Shown here piece after piece: positions 1 through 5,486 of a stretch of 5,987 nucleotides of DNA (positions within the stretch are counted from its first letter, which is position 1; each line of letters begins with the position of its first letter). A model generated the notes under the pieces. It searched no databases. It saw only the letters and a list, made by a program, of their open reading frames with translations, and was not told the DNA's origin. Both the position numbers and the translations under genes were made by a program. The DNA is from Pseudomonadota bacterium. Lineage in GTDB: Bacteria; Pseudomonadota; Alphaproteobacteria; Rhizobiales; Beijerinckiaceae. The stretch covers positions 1 to 5,987 of the forward strand of contig JAKANG010000110.1 of NCBI GenBank assembly GCA_021812505.1. Reading direction: 5' to 3'.

Positions 1-132
1 ATGGCGGGCGGCAAGGCGGCGATCACGCTCGACGTCTATCGGGCGACGAATTTCCACGATCCCGCGCCGGAATTTTCGCTCCAGCCTGCCAGGCTTGCAA
101 AACCGGCCGCGCAACCCCAGTTCAGTCATTGA
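1..132 (+). CDS. 3' end of an unidentified upstream gene
   Basis: Reading frame 1 is open from the first base to a TGA at 130-132, giving 43 residues that begin AGGKAAITLDVYRATNFHDP after the first codon. The first codon happens to be ATG, but the window probably starts inside a longer gene. The first ~28 codons strongly prefer G or C in the third position, as real genes here do. The last ~15 codons (after about position 85) are less biased, which fits a variable C-terminal tail rich in Ala, Pro and Gln. I do not recognise the family. Frame 2 and the minus strand are also open here, so the frame choice rests on codon bias alone. The stop lies 103 bp before the SelO start, on the same strand, so the two could be co-transcribed. 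Confidence 0.45.
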   Translation: MAGGKAAITLDVYRATNFHDPAPEFSLQPARLAKPAAQPQFSH

Positions 133-226
133 CCGCCTGGCGCGCTTCCTGCTTGCATGGTCACGATCTTCACCTTCAGGCGCGGCCTGTCCAAAAACCG
201 GCGCCCGCTTTCGCGAAGCCTGCCAC

Positions 227-230
227 GGAG
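227..230 (+). promoter_or_regulatory. Ribosome binding site that fixes the selO start
   Basis: GGAG lies 5 nt before the ATG at 236. The reading frame stays open further upstream (a TTG at 95 would add 47 residues), but those residues resemble no SelO N-terminus and overlap the end of the preceding gene. The Shine-Dalgarno site therefore decides for 236. Confidence 0.6.
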
Positions 231-235
231 CTTGC

Positions 236-1747
236 ATGACTTCGACCGCCGACTTCTTGCGTGACACCTCCTACCGGGCGCTGCCGGCGGAATTCTTCGC
301 CGCTGCGCCGGTGTCGCCGGCGCCGTCGCCGCAATGGGTGGTCTTCAACGACGCCCTCGCCGCCCAACTTGGCCTGCCGCAGGACGCCGCGACCCCGGAA
401 TTGCTGGAATGGCTTTCGGGCGGCGCGCCGCCCGCGGGCCGCGAGAATATCGCCCTCGCCTATTCGGGCCACCAGTTCGGCGGCTGGAATCCGCTGCTCG
501 GCGATGGCCGCGCGGCGATGCTCGGCGAAATTGTCGCGCCCGACGGCTCGACCTATGACGTGCATCTCAAGGGCTCCGGCCCGACCAAATTCGCCCGGCG
601 CGGCGACGGCCGCGCCACTCTGTCGGCCATGCTGCGCGAATATATCGTCAGCGAGGCCATGGCCGGGCTGAAAATTCCGACCACCCGCGCGCTCGCGGTC
701 GTCGCGACTGGAGCGCCGGTCTATCGCGAAACCACGCATCCCGGCGCCGTGCTGACCCGCATCGCCCGCAGCCATGTCCGGGTCGGCACCTTCCAATATG
801 CCGCGAACGAGGACGCGCGGCGCGACGACGGCCACAAGCTCACACGGGCGCTCGCCGACCATTGCATCGCCCGCCATTTTCCGGAACTCGCAGGGCAAAA
901 GGACGCCTATCTCGCCTTCTACGGCGCGGTGGTCGCGCGGCAGGCGCGGCTCATCGCGCGATGGATGCTCGTCGGCTTCATCCATGGCGTGATGAACACC
1001 GACAATATGTCGATCGCCGGCGAAACCATCGATTTCGGCCCGTGCGCCTTCATGGACGGCTTCAACCGCCGGCAGGTCTTTTCTTCGATCGACGCGGCGG
1101 GGCGCTACGCCTTCAACCGCCAGGCGCCGATCGCCTCCTGGAATCTCGCCCGGCTCGCGGAAACGCTGCTGCCGCTCTTCGATCCCGACGACGCCGTGGC
1201 CCTGCGCAAGGCGCAAGAGACGCTCGAAGGCTTCCAGCCCGCCTATGTCGCCGCCCTCGCCCACGGCCTCGAGCGCAAGCTCGGCCTCAAGCCCGGCGAT
1301 TCCGCCAATGAGCCCCTCATCGCCCGGATGTGGCGGCTTCTGGAGACCGGCAAGGCCGATTTCACTCTGTTCTTCCGCCGCCTGACGCAGGTTGCCGCCG
1401 GCGCGGACGAGACAGCCTTCCTCGATCTCTTTGCCGAAACGGACGCCGCGGCGCGCGAGGAAGCCGCGAACTTCCTTGCCGAATGGCGCGCCGTGACGGC
1501 AGGCGAGGATTTTCCCTCGCGGCTCGCCCTGATGCGCGCCAGCAATCCGGTCGTCATCGCCCGCAACCACCGCGTCGAACAGGCGCTGGCGGCGGCGAAC
1601 GAAGGCGATCTCGCGCCATTCTGGCGCCTCTGCGCGGCGCTGAAGGATCCGTTCCAGGATCCCGCGCCGCCGGAAAGGCCCGAGGACGATCTGGAGGCGC
1701 CGCCCCGCCCCGAGGAACGGGTGCATGAGACCTTCTGCGGAACCTAG
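236..1747 (+). CDS. selO: Protein adenylyltransferase SelO (YdiU/UPF0061 family)
   Basis: This encodes a 503-residue SelO/YdiU protein. The family has a kinase-like fold that binds ATP in flipped orientation and transfers AMP to Ser, Thr or Tyr of target proteins; bacterial YdiU has also been reported to use UTP. It is cytosolic in bacteria. Visible family motifs are GHQFGGWNPLLGDGRA (79-92 region), LKGSGPTKFARRGDGRA (111-127) with the nucleotide-binding Lys112, Glu135 in LREY, and HGVMNTDNMSIAGETIDFG (250-268) with the presumed base Asp256 and metal ligands Asn257 and Asp266. NPVVIARNHRVEQAL (437-451) is a conserved C-terminal block. The Lys112-Glu135 and Asn257-Asp266 spacings match those I recall for the Pseudomonas syringae enzyme (K113/E136, N253/D262), so it should be catalytically competent. 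The protein ends FCGT, with Cys501 third from the end, where animal SelO has selenocysteine. Length is normal for the family. The start is set by GGAG at 227-230. No terminator is evident downstream. Confidence 0.96.
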   Translation: MTSTADFLRDTSYRALPAEFFAAAPVSPAPSPQWVVFNDALAAQLGLPQDAATPELLEWLSGGAPPAGRENIALAYSGHQFGGWNPLLGDGRAAMLGEIVAPDGSTYDVHLKGSGPTKFARRGDGRATLSAMLREYIVSEAMAGLKIPTTRALAVVATGAPVYRETTHPGAVLTRIARSHVRVGTFQYAANEDARRDDGHKLTRALADHCIARHFPELAGQKDAYLAFYGAVVARQARLIARWMLVGFIHGVMNTDNMSIAGETIDFGPCAFMDGFNRRQVFSSIDAAGRYAFNRQAPIASWNLARLAETLLPLFDPDDAVALRKAQETLEGFQPAYVAALAHGLERKLGLKPGDSANEPLIARMWRLLETGKADFTLFFRRLTQVAAGADETAFLDLFAETDAAAREEAANFLAEWRAVTAGEDFPSRLALMRASNPVVIARNHRVEQALAAANEGDLAPFWRLCAALKDPFQDPAPPERPEDDLEAPPRPEERVHETFCGT

Positions 1748-1803
1748 AGAACAACCGCCCCGTCTTTACCTTGACGTGCGAATTCAGCGTGTCCGACAAG
1801 CAG

Positions 1804-1820
1804 TATAGTTAAATTTAACT
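1804..1820. promoter_or_regulatory. AT-rich perfect palindrome, possible operator
   Basis: AGTTAAATTTAACT at 1807-1820 is a perfect 14-bp palindrome in the gap between selO and the four-cysteine protein gene. It overlaps a TATAGT (1804-1809) that resembles a -10 box, and a run of six T follows at 1822-1827. No good -35 sits 16-18 bp upstream of TATAGT; a TTGACG at 1771-1776 is 27 bp away. It could be a regulator site or a very weak terminator for selO, since an AT-only stem of about 5 bp plus T-run would not be stable. The rest of the 1748-1916 gap shows nothing else I can name. Confidence 0.3.
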
Positions 1821-1916
1821 CTTTTTTCATGCGACCAAGCCCATGCTGGCGGCAGGTCGAACGGCGCCGGGAACGAGAAGAACTCCGCGCGCCGGGCCAG
1901 TTCGCGAGCCCGGATC

Positions 1917-2285
1917 ATGAAATTTCAGGAATTCGAACACGTTTACCTGCCGCGCATCCTCCTTCCCCTGCTCGGCGGACTGTTCGTGATCTGCGCCTTG
2001 CAGACGGCGGCGCGCGCAGACACGGCAAGCGTGCGGGCGCTCGGCTCGAACAGCTTTCTGCTGCGGGCCGACGAGGGCTATGGCCTGAACGATTGCATTT
2101 CCAGCGGCGACGATTGCGCGAAAATCGTCGCCGACGCCTGGTGCGAGGCCCATGGCCACGGCGCCGCCAGGGCTTACGGGCGCGCGAGCGACAATATCAC
2201 CGCCTCGATCCAGAAGTCGGCCGCCAAATCCGACGCGCTTCCTGCTGTTTCACCCGATGACGTGTTCATCGCCTGCGGGGAATGA
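1917..2285 (+). CDS. Small exported four-cysteine protein, function unknown
   Basis: This encodes 122 residues. Residues 1-34 form a Sec-type signal peptide with a somewhat long polar start, a hydrophobic core (about 14-30) and an ARA cleavage motif at 32-34, predicting a mature protein of about 88 residues in the periplasm or outside the cell. The mature part has four cysteines (60, 67, 76, 120), a number that could form two disulfides. Striking segments are YGLNDCISSGDDC (55-67), ADAWCEAHGHG (72-82, rich in His) and the end FIACGE. The pattern resembles small conserved hypothetical proteins I associate with Rhizobiales, but I cannot name a family. A role in metal or haem handling is only a guess from the His/Cys content. 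The start codon is ATG but the Shine-Dalgarno match is poor. Its stop is 9 bp from the stop of the convergent creA. Confidence 0.8.
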   Translation: MKFQEFEHVYLPRILLPLLGGLFVICALQTAARADTASVRALGSNSFLLRADEGYGLNDCISSGDDCAKIVADAWCEAHGHGAARAYGRASDNITASIQKSAAKSDALPAVSPDDVFIACGE

Positions 2286-2294
2286 GGCGGGGCT

Positions 2295-2813
2295 TCACTG
2301 CTTGACGAAATCCGCGCATTTCGGCGCCGGCTCGCCGGCCCAAGGCTGGATCGCGACCGTCGAGGTCGAATTCTTGGGCGAGCCCTCGATGATCTTGTCG
2401 CTATAAACCATATAGACGAGGACATTGCGCTTCGGGTCGCAGCCGCGCACGATCTGCATGCGCTTGAACAGCAGCGAGCGGCTTTCGCGGAAGACGACGT
2501 CGCCCTGCGCGAATTTTTCCTTGAACTGGATCGGACCATATTGACGGCAGGCGAGCGAGACGTCGGAGGTCTGTTCCGCGACGCCGAAGGCGCCGGCGAC
2601 GCCGCCCTTTTCCGGAACGGTATAATAGCAGGCGACGCCCGCGACCGCCGGGTCGTCGATCGCATAGGTCGCCAGCTTGTCGTTCGGCGTCAGCAGCTTG
2701 AAGGTCGTCGACTTGCGGAAGATGAGATCGGGGCCGTCGCCGGCCTGGGCGGACGCCGCGAAACCCAGACATGCGGCGGCGCAAAGGAGGCTTTTCCGTA
2801 AAAAGGACTTCAT
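2295..2813 (-). CDS. creA: CreA family exported protein
   Basis: This encodes a 172-residue CreA family protein (Pfam CreA), small proteins named after the first gene of the E. coli creABCD region; their molecular function is not established. Residues 1-24 are a Sec signal peptide (MKSFLRK, hydrophobic core, cleavage after AQA), so the mature protein is likely periplasmic. The mature part shows a typical CreA pattern: DLIFRKSTTFKLL (29-41), DPAVAGVACYYT (54-65), a SLACRQYGPI block (86-95), FRESRSLLFKRMQIVRGCD (108-126) and NVLVYMVYSDKIIEGSPKNS (130-149). Cysteines 62, 89, 125 and 166 could form two disulfides. Two nearby ATGs exist (2828 and 2813). The later one is preferred because GGAG lies 9 nt before it, it starts the signal peptide cleanly, and the predicted transcription start is almost on top of the earlier one. 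No creB, creC or creD is visible nearby, so it stands alone. Confidence 0.92.
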   Translation of the reverse strand: MKSFLRKSLLCAAACLGFAASAQAGDGPDLIFRKSTTFKLLTPNDKLATYAIDDPAVAGVACYYTVPEKGGVAGAFGVAEQTSDVSLACRQYGPIQFKEKFAQGDVVFRESRSLLFKRMQIVRGCDPKRNVLVYMVYSDKIIEGSPKNSTSTVAIQPWAGEPAPKCADFVKQ

Positions 2814-2837
2814 GCCTGGCGGCTCCATGTTGCGCCG

Positions 2838-2866
2838 CTTATATGACGATCGAATTTCCGTTTCAA
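2838..2866 (-). promoter_or_regulatory. Sigma70-like promoter of creA
   Basis: On the minus strand, TTGAAA (2861-2866) and TATAAG (2838-2843) each match the sigma70 consensus at five of six positions and are separated by exactly 17 bp. Transcription would begin near 2831, leaving a leader of about 17 nt before the ATG at 2813. This is the clearest promoter in the window. It lies in the 87-bp divergent region shared with the dioxygenase gene, for which no comparable plus-strand promoter is visible. Confidence 0.7.
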
Positions 2867-2900
2867 AGGGCCAGTCCCGAAATAAAGCGCGAGCGACGCC

Positions 2901-3680
2901 GTGAACGCCATTCAGTCCCGTCCGCCAAGCCTTTTCATCTCCCATGGCGCGCCGAATCTCATCCTGTATGAAAGCGACACCCGGACCTTCTGGCGCGATC
3001 TCGGCGCGAAAAGCCCTCGTCCCTCGGCGATCCTGATCATGAGCGCGCATTTCGAGACCGCCCAGCCGGTCTTCGAGCGGGGCGCGCGGCCAGGGATGAT
3101 CTACGACTTCGGCGGCTTCGAACGGGAACTCTACGAAATGAGCTTTCCGGCGCCCGGCGCGCCGGCGCTCGCCGTAAAGGCGGCGGGCCTCGCCCAGGCC
3201 GCGGGTCTGGGCCCCGCCTTGTCCGATGGACGCGGCTATGACCACGGCGCCTGGGCTCCGCTGAAGGTGATGTATCCTGAGGCCGACATTCCGGTCGCGA
3301 CCCTGTCGGTCCAGCCGCGCCAGAGCGGCGCCCATCATTTCGCGCTCGGCCGGGCGCTTGCGCCCTTGCGCGACGAAGGCGTCCTCATCATCGGCTCGGG
3401 CAGCGCGACCCATAATCTGCGCGCCTTTTTCGGCGGCGAGGACACGCCGCCCTGGGCCATGACCTTCAACGAATGGCTCGCCGAGCGGATCGAGGCGGGC
3501 GACGCGGAAGCGATCGCCGCCTGGGAGCAAGGCCCCGACGCCCTGCGCAACCACCCCACCCCGGAACATATCCTGCCCCTGCCCTTCGCCTTTGGCGCCG
3601 GCGGGCCGGACGCCAGGGGCAAGCGGCTGCACCACGCGCTCGTCGGGCCGATCAGCCTCGACGCCTATGCGTTCGAGTGA
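2901..3680 (+). CDS. DODA-type extradiol dioxygenase family protein (LigB/YgiD-like)
   Basis: This encodes 259 residues starting with GTG at 2901. It belongs to the LigB superfamily of class III extradiol ring-cleavage dioxygenases, DODA/YgiD branch; E. coli YgiD and plant DODA open the ring of DOPA. Family marks are SLFISHGAPNL (10-20), ILIMSAHFET (44-53), GGFERELYEMSFPAPGAP (71-88), RGYDHGAWAPL (111-121), IGSGSATHNL (164-173) and NHPTPEHILPL (217-227). His15, His50 and His223 are the likely metal ligands; His115 fits the acid/base position, and His171 is also in a conserved block. All appear intact, and length is normal (YgiD is about 260). No signal peptide, so cytosolic. The true substrate cannot be read from sequence: no neighbouring aromatic-degradation genes are present. 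The ribosome binding site is weak (GAG at 2891-2893). The gene is divergent from creA and its stop is 3 bp from the convergent porin stop. Confidence 0.93.
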   Translation: MNAIQSRPPSLFISHGAPNLILYESDTRTFWRDLGAKSPRPSAILIMSAHFETAQPVFERGARPGMIYDFGGFERELYEMSFPAPGAPALAVKAAGLAQAAGLGPALSDGRGYDHGAWAPLKVMYPEADIPVATLSVQPRQSGAHHFALGRALAPLRDEGVLIIGSGSATHNLRAFFGGEDTPPWAMTFNEWLAERIEAGDAEAIAAWEQGPDALRNHPTPEHILPLPFAFGAGGPDARGKRLHHALVGPISLDAYAFE

Positions 3681-3683
3681 GCT

Positions 3684-5219
3684 TCAGAAGACATAGCGCA
3701 GCCCGACCATCGGATCGACGCTGTTGGGATAGAGGAAGCCATTGGCCATGCCGCCGCTCACGGCGGAGACCATCAGCCCGCCGTAGAGCTGAAGATTTTC
3801 GTTGAAGTGATATTGCACGACGAGGCCGAGGGCGTCCTCCGCCCCGGCGCAAGTCGAGGCGTTCTTCACAACGGCATTGTTCCGTGACGTCGCGCAACTG
3901 ACCGATCCATAGCTGTTCTGCCAGACATGATAATAGCCGAGGCTGAAATCGAGCCGGCTGTCATAGGCATAGCGCAGGCCCGTCCAGACGAGTTGCTGGA
4001 TTTTGTCGTGATATTGGAAGGCGTCGTTGGCCGCGACGCTGACGGCATAGCCGTTGTAATCGACAAAAGGCGCGAGGATCGTGTCCGCGGGATCCTTGAA
4101 GGCGTAATATTCGTAGCCCAGGTATAATTTGAGCCGTTCATAGGTGTAGCGCGCCGAGACCAGCACCGCCTGGTTGTCGGAGACGGTCGCCGCCAGGGAA
4201 TTGGCGGGAGAGACCGTCATCTGGGCGGCGCTCAACGGCGACAAGGCGATCGCGTCGCTGACATGGCTATAGACCGCGTTGAAGGACAAGGCGCCAATCT
4301 CGGCGCCGGCCGAGAGCTGGTAGGTCGCGCCATTGGCCGCCCCGGCGCCCATCGCCGGCGCCGCGAATTTGTAGATGGCGGCGAAATGCGCCGGCCCAAG
4401 GCTCACGCGATATTTCAGCGCCTCGTCGAAGCGCGAATTTTCCGTGTCGCCCGACGACAGCGAACCGTTGTAGCCGAGCAGGGAAAAAGCCAGCGAGCCC
4501 GAGATCGGATCGTAGGCTGCGCGATCGTCGGTGGTCAGGGTGCGTTGGCGGCCAAAAGTCAGCTCGCCAAAGGAGCGGGACGACAGGCCGACATAAAGAT
4601 AATCGTTGAAGGCCTGGCCGGCGGCTCGGGAATCGCCATTGGCGCTCTGATAGGCCAGCGGGACGCCGTTGTTCTGAATGAGCGAGGCAGGGCCGTTGCT
4701 CAGCTGCCCGGAGAGCAGGTCGAAATTGGTATAGCCAGCGAAGATCGCCATCAGGCCGGGCAAGATTTCCCTGGCCCCCCTGAGACCGACGCCGGAATAG
4801 CCCAGCCCCCCGGGCGCCAAGGCGAACCCGGCGCGGGCGCCGTTTTTCGAAACGGCATATTCGAGGCCCTGCGGAAAAGCGCCGTTCAGCGGGACGCCGT
4901 GACTCTGCCAGGCGACGCCGGCGTCGAGCGCGCCGAAAAGGGCGATCCCGTTCCAGGAGATTGGCCCGGTCCCCCCAAGCAGGCCCGCCTGCGTCTGGGC
5001 CGCGGCGGCGAGCAAAGTCGGCGGCGGCGACCGTTCCCGCGCCGCCTCATGCGGGGCGTGGCGCTTTTCGGCCTTTTCGATTCCCGCGGCCAAAGCGGCG
5101 CTCCGCGCCTTCAGCGCCGCGATCCGGCGGCTCAGGTCGTGCGGATCATCGGCGGCGGCGGCTGAAGCGCCCGAAAGGCAAAGAATGGCAAGGAGAGAAA
5201 GCCGGAGCCTGATCAGCAT
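3684..5219 (-). CDS. Outer-membrane porin with N-terminal coiled coil
   Basis: This encodes a 511-residue Gram-negative porin for passive diffusion across the outer membrane, presumably trimeric. Residues 1-23 are a signal peptide ending AAAA before Asp24. Residues 27-52 carry a regular heptad pattern (L29, I33, L36, A40, L43, I47) predicting a short periplasmic coiled coil, then a Pro/Ala-rich linker to about residue 85. The barrel begins near IALFGALDAGVAW (92-104) and shows the porin signature GLEYAVSKNGARAGF (118-132) and YVGLSSRSFGELTFGRQ (209-225), many alternating-hydrophobic strands, and the closing strand MVGLRYVF with terminal Phe, the recognition signal for the BAM assembly machinery. 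Cys442 and Cys457 lie in a predicted surface loop and could form a disulfide. The ribosome binding site before the ATG is weak. The substrate cannot be told. It is divergent from the DAHP synthase gene and probably monocistronic. Confidence 0.92.
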   Translation of the reverse strand: MLIRLRLSLLAILCLSGASAAAADDPHDLSRRIAALKARSAALAAGIEKAEKRHAPHEAARERSPPPTLLAAAAQTQAGLLGGTGPISWNGIALFGALDAGVAWQSHGVPLNGAFPQGLEYAVSKNGARAGFALAPGGLGYSGVGLRGAREILPGLMAIFAGYTNFDLLSGQLSNGPASLIQNNGVPLAYQSANGDSRAAGQAFNDYLYVGLSSRSFGELTFGRQRTLTTDDRAAYDPISGSLAFSLLGYNGSLSSGDTENSRFDEALKYRVSLGPAHFAAIYKFAAPAMGAGAANGATYQLSAGAEIGALSFNAVYSHVSDAIALSPLSAAQMTVSPANSLAATVSDNQAVLVSARYTYERLKLYLGYEYYAFKDPADTILAPFVDYNGYAVSVAANDAFQYHDKIQQLVWTGLRYAYDSRLDFSLGYYHVWQNSYGSVSCATSRNNAVVKNASTCAGAEDALGLVVQYHFNENLQLYGGLMVSAVSGGMANGFLYPNSVDPMVGLRYVF

Positions 5220-5256
5220 GGGGCGCTCGCTTCAAGGGGGCGACTTCGCGAGACTT

Positions 5257-5310
5257 TCCCATAATGCTTATTTTGTCTACTATTTTTATAGACTAAATTA
5301 CAAACACATT
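5257..5310. promoter_or_regulatory. AT-rich porin upstream region with inverted repeat
   Basis: This stretch is very AT-rich compared with its surroundings. It contains an inverted repeat, GTCTA (5275-5279) and TAGAC (5289-5293) with a 9-bp spacer, flanked by T-run and A-run arms that nearly extend the symmetry (5272-5297). On the minus strand a TATAAA (5285-5290) lies between the arms and could be the -10 box of the porin gene, with transcription starting roughly 60 bp before its ATG. I could not find a convincing -35 at 16-18 bp, so the promoter may need an activator or the -10 guess may be wrong. The symmetry suggests a dimeric repressor site, but I cannot assign it to a known regulator. 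Confidence 0.4.
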
Positions 5311-5401
5311 GCGGCGTCCGCCCCTTCTCTTGGTTTTCCGCCGCAAAGGCGCCCCTTTCGCGCGCCAGATTGAGCCGTGGAAAGATTCGCCATTTGAAGG
5401 T

Positions 5402-5430
5402 TTGGCGTGGGGGCCGCGCTGGTGTATAGA
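5402..5430 (+). promoter_or_regulatory. Putative promoter of the DAHP synthase gene
   Basis: TTGGCG (5402-5407) and TATAGA (5425-5430) are separated by exactly 17 bp; each matches the sigma70 consensus at four of six positions. Transcription would start near 5437, leaving a leader of about 50 nt. That leader contains overlapping GC-rich stems (GCGGC 5453-5457 with GCCGC 5463-5467, or GGCGC 5455-5459 with GCGCC 5466-5470) just before the ribosome binding site. I see no leader peptide or Trp/Phe/Tyr codon cluster that would indicate attenuation. Confidence 0.45.
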
Positions 5431-5471
5431 CGCGCCTTTCCCGTTAACGATCGCGGCGCAGGGCCGCGCCT

Positions 5472-5475
5472 GGAG
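5472..5475 (+). promoter_or_regulatory. Ribosome binding site of the DAHP synthase gene
   Basis: GGAG is followed by a run of T. It sits 11 nt before the ATG at 5487 and 8 nt before an in-frame GTG at 5484. The GTG spacing is closer to ideal, so the start may be one codon earlier than annotated; the protein would differ by a single residue. Confidence 0.5.
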
Positions 5476-5486
5476 TTTTTTGCGTG

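Noticed and set aside
95..235. 47-residue N-terminal extension of SelO from TTG at 95
   Set aside because: It overlaps the preceding gene's end, lacks family similarity and codon bias, and a good ribosome site sits directly before ATG 236.
176..1726. A 516-codon open frame on the minus strand opposite selO
   Set aside because: It is a mirror of selO in GC-rich DNA; its translation is Arg/Gly/Glu-rich with no family features, while the plus frame carries every SelO motif.
1771..1809. TTGACG ... TATAGT as a promoter
   Set aside because: The spacer is 27 bp, far outside the 16-18 bp range.
1807..1827. Palindrome plus T-run as a selO terminator
   Set aside because: The stem would be AT-only, about 5 bp and 60 bp past the stop; too unstable to call as a terminator, so kept only as a possible regulatory site.
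1827..2159. 110-codon minus-strand frame opposite the four-cysteine protein
   Set aside because: The plus frame has a signal peptide and coherent Cys pattern; the minus frame shows neither a domain nor a ribosome site.
2814..3635. Extension of the creA frame to 446 codons
   Set aside because: The added part is antisense to the dioxygenase gene and would put the clear CreA signal peptide in mid-protein.
4263..5165. 300-codon plus-strand frame inside the porin gene
   Set aside because: Low-complexity Gly/Arg/Ala-rich translation antisense to a well-supported porin.
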